Below the pieces are notes generated by a model. The model was not told the origin of the DNA. It made no database searches and was given only the letters and a program-made list of their open reading frames with translations. Shown here piece after piece: positions 30,453 through 40,193 of a stretch of 64,000 nt of DNA. The DNA lies in NCBI RefSeq assembly GCF_000026365.1, contig NC_012993.1:1302001-1366000 (forward strand), in the 5' to 3' direction. Position 1 is the first letter of the stretch, and the number at the start of each line of letters is the position of its first letter. Made by a program: the position numbers and the translations under genes. Source of the stretch: Zygosaccharomyces rouxii (Eukaryota; Ascomycota; Saccharomycetes; Saccharomycetales; Saccharomycetaceae).

Positions 30453-31008
30453 AAGGATTGAATTTTATTTTAGTATATTTGACCGGAGAAGGTAGTACAT
30501 TAATTTGAGCATTTGGTCAATCGAGGTCTCTTTATATAATTTTACATTTGATGGTCTAGCTCAGACAAATTATTAGCTAGAAGAGAAGCCTCTCGAGAAA
30601 CCTCTATCCGACCTTGTGGATTTCTTGGAATCTTACTAGTCTGTCGCGCGTCAGTGTGTCGCCGATACTAATGCATAACAGACACATAAAAATGATTTAC
30701 TAGTACTGTAAATCAAAACTTTCCCTAGAGAACATATGATGTTGATGAGATGAAGAGATTTCGATAAGTAGAAAGATGAAAATTTTTGAATCTCCTTTTT
30801 TCTAATATCTTCCAGATTCGGGATTTGGTTTCTCAAGAAACTGATGGTAGATGAAACCGATGGCCGTGTGATTTTTAGATTATTTGTATTGGATCTTACA
30901 GCCTGTATTAACACTTGGTAGCTATTAGCCTGTTGCAAGGGAATGCCCTTTTAGATATATCAAAATTAATTCTTATAAAATATCTGATTCAAGAATTTAA
31001 AAAATTAA
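30453..31008. other. Intergenic gap between the coiled-coil gene and tRNA-Lys
   Basis: The gap serves as promoter of the coiled-coil gene. It contains a 95-codon minus-strand open frame (30651-30938) with no ATG anywhere in it, sitting where S. cerevisiae has YFR035C; see findings. No other feature is evident. Confidence 0.4.
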
Positions 31009-31081
31009 AGCCCTGCAGGGGGCTCGAACCCCTAACCTTGTGATTAAGAGTCACACGCGCTACCGATTGCGCCAGCAAGGC
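31009..31081 (-). tRNA. tRNA-Lys (anticodon CUU)
   Basis: The 73-nt minus-strand sequence folds into a full cloverleaf. The acceptor stem is GCCTTGC/GCAGGGC with a G-T pair, the D-arm is GGCGCAATCGGTAGCGC, the anticodon stem-loop reads GTGACTCTTAATCAC with anticodon CTT, and the T-arm contains GGTTCGAGCCC. It has no intron and no encoded CCA. S. cerevisiae tK(CUU)F lies beside CDC26 on chromosome VI, so position agrees too. A T-rich tract on the minus strand just after the 3' end would serve as the Pol III terminator. Confidence 0.97.
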
Positions 31082-31269
31082 TTCTTAATCGTTGAAAAGT
31101 AAAATAATACTTTACTTTAAGTACTCTTATTTATATCACGTCTTCTCCACAAGAATATTAGATCAAGATTAATAGATAGGTATGTCCCGAACTGACATGA
31201 TGAAGGAGTAGTGTAATATCGATCTACTGGGTAGGCCTACAGCTGGAAGTGGTTTTTGCAGGGTTTACA

Positions 31270-31692
31270 ATGTTGAGAAGACCTCCTACGACATTACAGT
31301 TGGCACAAGATGATGTTTCTGAACTGATAGCTGAGTTGGAAGAGGAGAAGTTACAACAGAGAATTCAATCACAACGTAAGAATTTAATACGATCTTCCAC
31401 TAGAGTGGAAAGTGGTAGAAGCGATGATGGTAGATTGTCAGAACCAGCTGGAATCGATTCCAGCTTTCAAATTAGTCCTCTCGATGGCAAAAGACTTCCA
31501 TTAGAATTATCAGAAGGACCACCAAGGGCATCGTCACATTGGTCTAACAATAACCGACCCAATAAGGTACCTACTCCTGGAATCAATATTAATAATAGTA
31601 ATAATAATAATAATAATAATGCTGAAATCGCTGGTCTTAATACAACGAATCCTAATACCGAAGGTAATCCATTTTATAATCAAAGCCAATAA
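31270..31692 (+). CDS. CDC26: Anaphase-promoting complex subunit Cdc26
   Basis: The protein has 140 residues starting MLRRPPTTLQLAQDDV, the conserved Cdc26 N-terminus that inserts into the Cdc16 TPR groove and stabilises it. The C-terminal two thirds is polar with an Asn run and is probably disordered. S. cerevisiae Cdc26 is 124 residues. The start at 31270 is the first ATG; the upstream open frame lacks one. YFR036W homologue, beside the tRNA-Lys as in S. cerevisiae. Confidence 0.92.
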   Translation: MLRRPPTTLQLAQDDVSELIAELEEEKLQQRIQSQRKNLIRSSTRVESGRSDDGRLSEPAGIDSSFQISPLDGKRLPLELSEGPPRASSHWSNNNRPNKVPTPGININNSNNNNNNNAEIAGLNTTNPNTEGNPFYNQSQ

Positions 31693-31738
31693 TTGAAATG
31701 TTATGATACATTAATTATCTAGTATGTATAATTTATAT

Positions 31739-32161
31739 TCAAATCTCCTTCTTGTCATTTTGCTCTAACCATCTTTTGGTCTCTTCTCTCTTGGCATGAA
31801 TATCGATGAAATTAGGAGTATGGTTTATTTCACCATAGGGGTCGTTACCAATTAAATTATCTACATTGGTGGCCTTGTTCATACGAATCTCATGTAAATA
31901 GTGATTTAAAGTTATCAACTTTTGAGGACCTTGCAATGGGTAGTATGTTAATTTTTTGAATGAAAAGAATACAGCAATGGTGAATGTTATAATACCTGCT
32001 ATTGCTTCGTACTGTATGTCCTTGGGTAGTTGATGGCCTAGATATGAGTGCGAGTCCTGAGGTAGGCTCTTTAACAATTGGTGAAATTCATGGCTGGAAA
32101 AACCTGAATGGAGAATTAATGCACTCGAAAATAGAATAAGAATGGTTGACAGGAGGGCCAT
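31739..32161 (-). CDS. EMC5: ER membrane complex subunit Emc5
   Basis: The protein has 140 residues (141 in S. cerevisiae). It has a hydrophobic N-terminal segment (about residues 4-22), a second hydrophobic segment (about 53-72) and a conserved cytosolic tail with MNKATNVDNLIGNDPYGEI. Emc5 is a core subunit of the ER membrane protein insertase. I chose the ATG at 32161, which gives the expected N-terminal membrane anchor; the frame upstream has no ATG. YIL027C (KRE27) homologue, next to IRR1 (YIL026C). Confidence 0.94.
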   Translation of the reverse strand: MALLSTILILFSSALILHSGFSSHEFHQLLKSLPQDSHSYLGHQLPKDIQYEAIAGIITFTIAVFFSFKKLTYYPLQGPQKLITLNHYLHEIRMNKATNVDNLIGNDPYGEINHTPNFIDIHAKREETKRWLEQNDKKEI

Positions 32162-32306
32162 TTTGCTTTTTCGACTCCCCTCTATGACTAGTACCAAGTT
32201 ATTATAAGGACTTCGCTAATTTTATTATGTGATTTTTTTTCAAAGCGATGTAGTACTTAAGAAAAATCAAATGCTAGCTATTGATATATATGAAGACTAT
32301 GATTGA

Positions 32307-35300
32307 TCATATCTCCGAATCATCTATTGGATCATTTCTAAGCATTTCAATTTCAGCAGGTTCATCTTCTTGTGATTGTTCATCAATAGGTTCCAATTCC
32401 TCTGCATTATAATGGTTTATGGCACTCTTCTGATGATGAGCGGGTGGAACTCTTCCCTTCTTGTCTTGATCAAATATGGTATCTTCGATCACTTTGGCAT
32501 ATAGTGGTCCCAATTTTTCCTTGTTTAGTGCTATTCTAGAGAAGAGAGCTTCATCTAAAAGTCCCAATTTCATCAATCCCTTCAATTTTATTGTGAATAG
32601 TAAAAGTTCCTTCTCGCAACCGTCTCCAAAGCCATCGTATTTAATATCGTTGAGATTCACATCTTCTTGCGGGTTTCTGTCCAAATGTTCAGATGATTCA
32701 TTGGCAAATAAACTCTCCAAATACAGGAAAACTTTCAAAAGAACTTGGTTGGCACTATCAGTAACATAGGGAACAAAATTCTCACGTAAAGCATGTCTCC
32801 ATGATTTTTCAGATTCAGCTACACCCAGTTCAAATACTTTTAATGATATTATAATATCGATAAAAGAGTTACTGGTGGACCATTTTAGAAGGAAGTCCCC
32901 TAGAGTACCATCGTTATCATTGGTATCACTTGACAGTGCATCAAAGATAACCTTGAAAGATTTCACAATAGAACTAACGGTCCGCAAAGAAAATTCTGAA
33001 ACTGGTGATGGAGAATCGTTTTCTGACGATTTTTCAAGGATATCGACCCATTTTTGTAATTGCCATGTGGTTAGCAGCGCTAATAATTTCAGATGAATTT
33101 CTTGGATGGTTTCTAATTGACAATGAACTCCTATCTGAGGTAATCTTTGTACAAATCTGTTCAAGAAGAGTGACAATAAATTTTCTTGGAATTCTATTGG
33201 GTATACTTTGCCCAATAATGCCAATTTATTCAAAAACACCCCATATAGAGTATTCATGTTTTCGTCATTTTCCGTGTCTTGGACATCAGGATGCAGTTTC
33301 TCCTCAAGGAATTTACCCAAATGGATTTTCAATTGCGAAATATGGTTTAACCATAGTTCATCTAACTCATTGAATCCCAGTTTCCTGACTTGAGACACAG
33401 TTTCTGAGAATGATTTGTATTTCAAATCCTGAGCTCCCGATGTTAGAGTACTTTCGTTGAATGCCTTAATTATCTTTTCTAAAATCTTACGGATATCTTT
33501 TTCATAACCTGTATGTATCCAATCTTCAAAGGCGAATAAATTGAAAACACCTAATATGGATGCTAAGACATTGCTCGATTCAATAGGTAAACGTTTAATC
33601 AATTGATCCAAATGAGGTAGTACTGCTTCTGCAACTTTAAATTTCGGTTGCCCCCTCATGTGAGTACCACCATAGGCTAATCCATGCAAAGTAGTCACAT
33701 AGAGAATGATATTGTTTGAGTCAGTCGGTAGGAGCAAATTAGAACGGTTGTTCTCATCATTATTTTCTTCGTTGTTATTATCACCCGTGTATGTCGGGGT
33801 CTCTAAAGATTCGTGGGTGAATTCACCTTCAAATGTTAGTACCTTACAAATATCTTTAATCAGAGATCCGAAATATGGGTACAAAAACTCTGCAGCTTGG
33901 AAAAGAATATGAATTCTTTTTTCTGAGCCAATTTGAGGTACTTTTTGAAGATACTCTGTCAGTGATTCATTTAAAAGGTTCATGAAAATTCCAATTCTAA
34001 CCGCTGATGAACCCTTGACATCGAACAACTCCTTCGGTAAAACACGATTATTTGTAAATTCTTGGAATTTTTCCTCTGTAATGCAAGCAAAAAATTTAGC
34101 CACGGATGCAAGGTACCTTGAATTTTTCCCAAGAGATGAAACCTTGATTTCATTATCTTCAAAGATTAAACTGGAGATCGATAAAATTTCTGTATCTTCC
34201 AAATAACCCAAGGATGCAACCTCTACCAATACTTGAACTGCACTTAATCTAACCTCTAAGTTGGAATCCTTTAATGCAATCTCTAATATGCGCTCTTTAA
34301 ACCTCTCGAAAAATTGACGTACCGCCGAATTATCTACAGCCCTATTATGATGCTGTGAGATTAATTGTGGCAGAATCTTTAATACTTGCAATCTAACTGT
34401 CACTGATGAATCACTTAATAACCAACCAAAATATTTCAAGAAGGTTACCTTGAGGAAATATTCCGGGAAACTTTTGGTCCACGACGCTAAATGAACCATT
34501 GATTCACACCTAATTGTTTCATCAACATCTTTAAATCGATGCACAAAACATAATTTGATAATATTATCAATGATTCCCTGTGTAACCATCTTACTACTTT
34601 GAATCTCTGCAATTGTTGATTCTAATTTTTCAACTGTCTTACCATTAGGTCTTTTCTTCTTATTTTCTACAGACAGTTGTTTGGAAAGTTTGGAAAGGTA
34701 GTTTTTATCCAAATCTACTACATGATCAGTGAGAAAATCCTGAAACAGATACAGCGTTAAAGTAGCAATGTATCTCAAAGATCTTATTTTACAGACCGAT
34801 AATGGTGACAACCATGTGAGTAAGTCTATGATTAATGGACCCGTACCAATCTCTGACTCATCTTCATCAGATTCCACATAAAGCAGTTGCAAATCATTGG
34901 CTACATCCATGAGTCTAAACATGAATTCCACAAAATTTGCGTACAATGGTGGATACTTACTTTTCTTCTTACTATCTTTACTGATTAAAAGATGGAATTC
35001 GTGAACCTTTTGCCTTTGGAATAAAAGTTGCAATTCACCGACGGTTTCATTAGATGATTCATTACTATGCACATCGTGCACTTCTAATCTAGCAATAGCT
35101 CCACAACAACATAGTAATAAGTTGATAAATTCTTGCAAAAATCTATCTCTATCTTGACTGTAACTCTCGAGCGAATCTCTCAACAGCTCATCAATGGAAA
35201 GATCTTCAGATGTAGCAAGTACTTGAAACAGCTCGGTGGGCTGGAAATCCTTGATTGTCTCCAAATAAGTCTCTTGATCCTGTTTAGAAGCAGTTGAAGA

Positions 35301-35549
35301 TCTGGAACCGGACGTAGTACCATTCCCACTACTTTTTACACGTTTCCTACCCTTGCCACTTTGAGAATTGCTGGTTTTACGCCTTTTCTTTGAAGAAGGC
35401 TCCTCGTAGTCATCGTCATCGTTACCCCCTTCTTCACTACTACTATCACTCTCGATGCCACTTACATCTAAATCGGCATCAGCTTCCACCTCTTGAACGT
35501 CTTCGCTCGATTTAGTCCTAATTCTAGACGACCTGCGTATTTCAGACAT
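32307..35549 (-). CDS. IRR1: Cohesin subunit Scc3/Irr1 (STAG family)
   Basis: The protein has 1080 residues (1150 in S. cerevisiae). The N-terminus is acidic and basic by turns (RRSSRIRTKSS, then Asp/Glu clusters and a Lys/Arg nuclear-localisation-like KKRRK). A HEAT-type helical solenoid with the STAG stromalin-conservative region near residues 330-420 follows. Scc3 binds the kleisin Mcd1/Scc1 and DNA and is essential for sister-chromatid cohesion. The ATG at 35549 opens with the family sequence; upstream codons have no ATG. Two MCB boxes lie 97-121 bases upstream. YIL026C homologue. Confidence 0.95.
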   Translation of the reverse strand: MSEIRRSSRIRTKSSEDVQEVEADADLDVSGIESDSSSEEGGNDDDDYEEPSSKKRRKTSNSQSGKGRKRVKSSGNGTTSGSRSSTASKQDQETYLETIKDFQPTELFQVLATSEDLSIDELLRDSLESYSQDRDRFLQEFINLLLCCCGAIARLEVHDVHSNESSNETVGELQLLFQRQKVHEFHLLISKDSKKKSKYPPLYANFVEFMFRLMDVANDLQLLYVESDEDESEIGTGPLIIDLLTWLSPLSVCKIRSLRYIATLTLYLFQDFLTDHVVDLDKNYLSKLSKQLSVENKKKRPNGKTVEKLESTIAEIQSSKMVTQGIIDNIIKLCFVHRFKDVDETIRCESMVHLASWTKSFPEYFLKVTFLKYFGWLLSDSSVTVRLQVLKILPQLISQHHNRAVDNSAVRQFFERFKERILEIALKDSNLEVRLSAVQVLVEVASLGYLEDTEILSISSLIFEDNEIKVSSLGKNSRYLASVAKFFACITEEKFQEFTNNRVLPKELFDVKGSSAVRIGIFMNLLNESLTEYLQKVPQIGSEKRIHILFQAAEFLYPYFGSLIKDICKVLTFEGEFTHESLETPTYTGDNNNEENNDENNRSNLLLPTDSNNIILYVTTLHGLAYGGTHMRGQPKFKVAEAVLPHLDQLIKRLPIESSNVLASILGVFNLFAFEDWIHTGYEKDIRKILEKIIKAFNESTLTSGAQDLKYKSFSETVSQVRKLGFNELDELWLNHISQLKIHLGKFLEEKLHPDVQDTENDENMNTLYGVFLNKLALLGKVYPIEFQENLLSLFLNRFVQRLPQIGVHCQLETIQEIHLKLLALLTTWQLQKWVDILEKSSENDSPSPVSEFSLRTVSSIVKSFKVIFDALSSDTNDNDGTLGDFLLKWSTSNSFIDIIISLKVFELGVAESEKSWRHALRENFVPYVTDSANQVLLKVFLYLESLFANESSEHLDRNPQEDVNLNDIKYDGFGDGCEKELLLFTIKLKGLMKLGLLDEALFSRIALNKEKLGPLYAKVIEDTIFDQDKKGRVPPAHHQKSAINHYNAEELEPIDEQSQEDEPAEIEMLRNDPIDDSEI

Positions 35550-35645
35550 CCTCGACGTGATGTAAACGGTCCTGATCAGCTTTTCCAAGTGCTATTGTTA
35601 TGGTCCAAGTTCAAGTTCAAGTTAAAACAAGCTCATCTCAACTAC

Positions 35646-35670
35646 ACGCGTATATATAAAATAAACGCGT
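35646..35670. promoter_or_regulatory. Two MCB boxes upstream of IRR1
   Basis: ACGCGT occurs at 35646-35651 and 35665-35670, 13 bases apart and about 100-120 bases before the IRR1 ATG. MCB boxes bind MBF (Mbp1-Swi6) and give G1/S expression, the expected time for cohesin genes. Exact palindromes seen in sequence; function inferred. Confidence 0.6.
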
Positions 35671-36030
35671 CTACATATAATAAAGAGAGTGCATGAGTCT
35701 AAATTATAAAAAAAGTATCATTAACCTATTATTATTTTCTAATGACTTAATTCCAACAACCGCAACGAGTGCATCTTACCACAGAAACAAGAAGGAGGGA
35801 GAAATGGGATGATCCTTTTCTCAGGTAATTCTCTATCTATAAGCCAAGTTTGGATCCCAATTTCTTCTATTTCCTTGCCATACGTCCTAGCGTAACCCAT
35901 ACCAATATCAATACTAATACCATCCAATTCAATGAGAGTAGAAAAAACCAAAAATTTTAGTGATGGTAATGATGAGAAAGATAAACCAATTCAATTCAAT
36001 AAAAAAAATATTGGAATCATATCTAGCCAG

Positions 36031-36051
36031 AAAAAAAAAAAAAAAAAAAAA
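36031..36051. repeat. Poly(A) run of 21 bases
   Basis: Twenty-one consecutive A on the plus strand, just beyond the stop of the minus-strand YIL024C-like gene. As poly(dA:dT) it may exclude nucleosomes or lie in the 3' region. Confidence 0.8.
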
Positions 36052-36067
36052 TGGAGCTAAAAATAGT

Positions 36068-36754
36068 TTAGTTATTCCAGTAGGTTTTGGCTCTTTTAAC
36101 AATGGAAACCAGCCCATTCAATGGCCTTTGGTTTGGATTAAAATGAATGTTTGAACCGTATTGGATAGTCTCCTCCAAATCATCATCTCCAGAAAAATCA
36201 CAGTCTAAATCTTCAGTGCTACTCAATTCCCCGTGAGAAGAAATATTGACGTAATCATTTGTAGCCGCTTGAGTAGAATCTATCTCTTCTGAAGGTGTTC
36301 TTTCATCTGGAATAGACTGTTCGTGGCTTCCAGATACAGATATGGCGACTTCCTTGGGTTCTCCCTCTTTTTCTTCGTAGTCGTTTCTCGTGTAGTTAAG
36401 AAGCTGTTCCTGCTGCCTCAAATCATCTTGTACACTACTGATGGTAATGTCATCCAGATTATCGTTAAGCTCATAATCGTGATAGTTAAGAACGTTATTG
36501 GTATGACCGCAGTTATCAGTGATTGTTTCAAAATAAGAGAGTGTGACCCAGTCACAATCATTGACCAACAATTTGAACATTGCCTTTTCCTTGCCATTTA
36601 ATCTTGGTATTTCTACTTTATAGCCCTGGATTTCATCGTATTGTAAAACATAGTCAGAATGTTGCCAGTTGTCAAATTCACCTGTAATAACTATCTTATC
36701 CTTTGGCGAACGACCAACGACTTCCCTCGGAATAACAAGAACAATGTTTGACAT
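36068..36754 (-). CDS. Protein with an AMPK/CBM48-type glycogen-binding fold (YIL024C-like)
   Basis: The protein has 228 residues. The first 100 residues resemble the N-terminal early-set/AMPK glycogen-binding domain seen in Mdg1 and Crp1: a KIVITGEFDNWQHS segment, then YKVEIP and FKLLVNDCDWV strands. The remaining 125 residues are acidic, polar and probably disordered, ending in a short conserved-looking basic segment (VSIVKRAKTYWNN). It lies between IRR1 (YIL026C) and YKE4 (YIL023C), so it is the positional equivalent of YIL024C, whose function is unknown. The domain call rests on pattern recognition; carbohydrate binding is not shown. Confidence 0.75.
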   Translation of the reverse strand: MSNIVLVIPREVVGRSPKDKIVITGEFDNWQHSDYVLQYDEIQGYKVEIPRLNGKEKAMFKLLVNDCDWVTLSYFETITDNCGHTNNVLNYHDYELNDNLDDITISSVQDDLRQQEQLLNYTRNDYEEKEGEPKEVAISVSGSHEQSIPDERTPSEEIDSTQAATNDYVNISSHGELSSTEDLDCDFSGDDDLEETIQYGSNIHFNPNQRPLNGLVSIVKRAKTYWNN

Positions 36755-36963
36755 ATTTATAACGCCTTTAGAGATGTGACCTCGATCTTGATTGGCTCTA
36801 TTTGTGATATCCTTTAAGTTTTGATTTATGTGTTCAAAAGTTTTAAAATCTTTTCTTTCTTCCTTTGTTTGATTTTCATGCTTGTTTATGGAACCCTTAA
36901 AACTGAGTCATACCATCACGATAACAAGATTCACCCTTTCCCTAGTTGCCTTATCACACTCAT

Positions 36964-38088
36964 TCATTCTTGTAAGGCTATATAGAGCATTAAACTGAAT
37001 CCTGTAAGTATAGCTGTCAATTGGGCGAACCATTTCTTGAACTCCTGTGCCTTGTTCTTGTTACTGTCCCTGGGCGATGAAGACGATTGCAGTAGCTGAG
37101 GGACAACGCCTACTGTAGATAAGTAGAGGAATCCCCCAGCTGTAATTGGTAGTAGTAATTGGGAGGCATCAAATCCCGATGACTTTTCTAGGCTTTGTTC
37201 TTGCGTAGTGGACATTTCATTAAGAGCGCATCCTATAGCGGTGCCCATCAATGCCCCCAAGGAGGTTACGAATTGAGATTTAAGTGCCTGAGGAAAAGTG
37301 AAGCCATTTGCCAGTAGAATGGCGAAATCACCTAATTCGTGAGGAATTTCATGAAAGATTACGGCAACGGAAGTTGTAACACCAACGTGCTTGGAAGTGT
37401 AAAATGACGAAGCTAGGGCGATTCCATCGGTAGCGTTGTGGATGAAACCAGTAGCGATGTTTAACAGTGGTGATGTAGAATCTTGGTGTTCCTTCTTATC
37501 CTTTTTGTCCTTCTCCGAAACTTCTGTATGCGAATGTGAATGGCCATGGCTATGGGAATGGATTCCACCATCTTGGCTTAGGATTCTGATGGATTTATCT
37601 AGGAAAAGGAACAGCAGAAAGCCTACGAAGATCGCACTTCCCAAAATCAATCCATCTGTATGAGGGTTGACACTTTCAACGATACTGTCAAAGATTTCTG
37701 GAATTAAATGTAATAAAACGTCTCCTAGCAATGTACCTAAGGCAAATGCCACTAGTATCGACAAGATGGGAGAATCGCCACCATTTTTAAGACCGGGAAT
37801 CAGTTGAATTACAACACATGGCATTAATTGGATAATTAGAGTGGCTAGCATTGAATTATAGCGAGCATTAAAGGGGAATAAGTAGTTTTGCAAATGATGG
37901 ATAAAGGCGCTACTTCCTGCAACATGAGAATTCTCTAGCAGATGTTCATGATCATGATGCTTGTGGCCTGAAGCCTTCGTAATTAAAATAGCTAGCAATG
38001 ATAGATAAGTAGCACCCATTCTCAAGGATTTCTTATAGCATGCGATGGTGCATGTATATAGTTGGTTACTTTGATAATTTTTCAACAT
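36964..38088 (-). CDS. YKE4: ZIP-family zinc transporter Yke4
   Basis: The protein has 374 residues from the first ATG (38088). A second ATG at 38019 would give 351 residues with a cleaner signal sequence and nearer the 346 of S. cerevisiae, so the start is uncertain. It has about seven membrane segments, a cytosolic His-rich loop (HSHSHGHSHSH) and the LIV-1 type metal-binding helices HNATDGIALA and HEIPHELGDFA. Yke4 is an ER zinc transporter that balances cytosolic and secretory-pathway zinc. YIL023C homologue. Confidence 0.93.
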   Translation of the reverse strand: MLKNYQSNQLYTCTIACYKKSLRMGATYLSLLAILITKASGHKHHDHEHLLENSHVAGSSAFIHHLQNYLFPFNARYNSMLATLIIQLMPCVVIQLIPGLKNGGDSPILSILVAFALGTLLGDVLLHLIPEIFDSIVESVNPHTDGLILGSAIFVGFLLFLFLDKSIRILSQDGGIHSHSHGHSHSHTEVSEKDKKDKKEHQDSTSPLLNIATGFIHNATDGIALASSFYTSKHVGVTTSVAVIFHEIPHELGDFAILLANGFTFPQALKSQFVTSLGALMGTAIGCALNEMSTTQEQSLEKSSGFDASQLLLPITAGGFLYLSTVGVVPQLLQSSSSPRDSNKNKAQEFKKWFAQLTAILTGFSLMLYIALQE

Positions 38089-38209
38089 CTTCTCATGTTA
38101 AGCAGTGAAAAATAATGGCGGAAAAAAAAAAAATAGCAATAATGATAATAGTAGTAGTAGACAATGTTCTTAGCTTGTTTTATTTTATTTTATATCATTT
38201 TATATTACA

Positions 38210-39877
38210 TTACAAAGACCAAGGTTTGTATACTTGAGGTTCTGCCTGTGAGATGGCCTCCATTTCTTCCTCAGATTTCTTACCTAATATTTCTTTATCT
38301 TGTTGTTCTTGGTTCTCCTCTTCAACCAGCTTTATACCTGAGTCAACTTGCTCTGATACCAGCACCAATTTTTTTGAGACGTTTAATTTGGATAGTTCAG
38401 AATTGATTTCATTTACTTGTTTGCTTAGTGATATTCTGTCATTTAACATTTTTTCTGATTCCTCCACGTATCTACGTTTTTCCTGTTGTAGCGCAGTTTC
38501 CACTTTGTTCATTTGCTCAAATCTTATACCCAACTTTTTTAATGTTAATTGCGCCAGTTCTTGAACCACTGATTGTGTCTCTTGTAAATATTTTTGTGAT
38601 GCGTTACGAGCAGATAGCGGTACAGCTTCTTCCAACGTTTGCTTGTGAAGACCATCTAAAAGTGCTTTTATCGTAACGTCCACGGCCTTCACAGAATCAA
38701 ATGGTTTGACATCACCAGTACCGGCATCTCCATTTCCTGCTAAAGACGAACTTGCTTTTTTGCCCGATCCTATAACATCATCAATGTAATTGTCTTCAAT
38801 CGGTAGGCTTAAAAATTTCTCCACACATTCTTCCAAAGTTTTGGTACCGCCTACATGGTCTACAATTTTTTCCCATTGATCTTCATACATTTCGATACCT
38901 TCCAACAGTAATAATACTTCTTGGTCCGACCAATGTCTTTTGCCTGTGGGGGCATCATTTTCTAACCTTACGAAATCTGAAGCTTGGAAATTAGCACCAA
39001 AATGACCTTCTTGGAAACATCTTGAACACAAGTTGGCATCTCTTGCACGCAAATTGTGATAACGTACCACTACCGCATCGTTACCACACGTGTGACAGAT
39101 ATAAGTCTTGTGAATTTGTCTTGAACTTTTATCCCTCGATTGCAATGCGTTAAAATCTTGTGTCGTATCGTAAACGCTTGTCTTTAGCGATAAATTTATG
39201 GGGAATTTTTCACGCTTTACAGTTTGCTCCTCTGTAAATCCTTCAGTGGATGCAGGCTTTGCCGTTTCACCGTTATCGTCAGTAGTTAACTCTGGTGGTA
39301 CAAATGGTTTCAAACCTTGTGGCGTATCCAAAATTACTTGGAAGTGACCTGTAAAGCTTGGACCAATTAAAGTTGGTTTGGAACGTGGATCTATCTGGTA
39401 GTTGATTAACCCCCATTTCTCTAAAAATGCATGGATCTTGACGATAGACGCGACATCCATGGCAATGTTCCTTCTTACAGCGGTCATGGTAAGATATTCA
39501 TATGGTGAGAGTCGATAAGTGTTAATCATAAAGTTTCTGGCATCCTTATAGGCCTTTGGGGTTTTAAACCTTGATGAATCGTCAAAGAAGTCTGGTAGTG
39601 ACCTTTTCTCAATTTCATGTATCTCTGAGAATTTAAACCATGCGGCAAAGGATGGGATAATTACAGGATGTGCTTGCTTAGCTAAGAATCTAAGTGCCTT
39701 ATCTTCCAATTTTTGAGCTTCTTGTTCGTAGTTTATCTCGGCGGATTCATGTTGTTGTAGCTGTTGTTGCTGTTGCTGTAAATGGGGTAACAATGGTGGA
39801 GCGCTCGCACTATTTCCTGGGTCAGTACCAGTTGTATCAGTGTTTTCCACACTGGGCTGTTGCTCAGTACCACTCAT
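38210..39877 (-). CDS. RSC8: RSC chromatin-remodelling subunit Rsc8
   Basis: The protein has 555 residues (557 in S. cerevisiae). Domains in order: SWIRM (about 70-165, with [10 protein letters not shown]), a ZZ-type zinc finger with Cys pairs (YICHTCGN and NLCSRC, about 257-292), a SANT domain ([15 protein letters not shown], about 312-362) and a C-terminal coiled coil that dimerises. Rsc8 is a core scaffold of the RSC SWI/SNF remodeller, equivalent to Swi3. A Gln-rich tract near residue 35 is a local simple repeat. YFR037C homologue, divergent from IRC5 (YFR038W) as in S. cerevisiae. Confidence 0.96.
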   Translation of the reverse strand: MSGTEQQPSVENTDTTGTDPGNSASAPPLLPHLQQQQQQLQQHESAEINYEQEAQKLEDKALRFLAKQAHPVIIPSFAAWFKFSEIHEIEKRSLPDFFDDSSRFKTPKAYKDARNFMINTYRLSPYEYLTMTAVRRNIAMDVASIVKIHAFLEKWGLINYQIDPRSKPTLIGPSFTGHFQVILDTPQGLKPFVPPELTTDDNGETAKPASTEGFTEEQTVKREKFPINLSLKTSVYDTTQDFNALQSRDKSSRQIHKTYICHTCGNDAVVVRYHNLRARDANLCSRCFQEGHFGANFQASDFVRLENDAPTGKRHWSDQEVLLLLEGIEMYEDQWEKIVDHVGGTKTLEECVEKFLSLPIEDNYIDDVIGSGKKASSSLAGNGDAGTGDVKPFDSVKAVDVTIKALLDGLHKQTLEEAVPLSARNASQKYLQETQSVVQELAQLTLKKLGIRFEQMNKVETALQQEKRRYVEESEKMLNDRISLSKQVNEINSELSKLNVSKKLVLVSEQVDSGIKLVEEENQEQQDKEILGKKSEEEMEAISQAEPQVYKPWSL

Positions 39878-40193
39878 GGTTTAAAGAATTGATCTTCTGG
39901 CCGTTAATTCTTTGTTTCCTTTCCAGAATTGTTTGGTTTTTAGTGATGAAGTTTTCATTTGACGTCTTTCTTTGAAAAGTTCCAAAACTTTGAAGTAAAA
40001 ACCTAAAACGTCACGTGTGAGAGCCGATCTTAAAGGAATAGGTCGCTAAGAAGTTGATTTGAGGGCTTGGTAAGTGTTTAATTTGCATTTACAGGTCTTG
40101 ATTGTGTTGGTTAGCTCTTTTTTCTGGTTCATTTAGCTAATTTTTGGCAGAACTCATAAGGGAGCTCTTAAGCGATACGGAAATAGTGTAATA
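39878..40193. promoter_or_regulatory. Bidirectional promoter of RSC8 and IRC5, with a CACGTG box
   Basis: A 316-base gap separates the divergent genes. TCACGTG at 40011-40017 is an exact Cbf1-type box near the centre. I see no other site. Confidence 0.45.

Larger units (their letters stand above)
35550..36067. other. Intergenic gap between IRR1 and the YIL024C-like gene
   Basis: Besides the MCB boxes the gap holds a 21-A run (36031-36051) and a small minus-strand open frame (ATG at 35900, stop at 35739) in the place of the doubtful S. cerevisiae ORF YIL025C. No other feature is supported. Confidence 0.4.
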
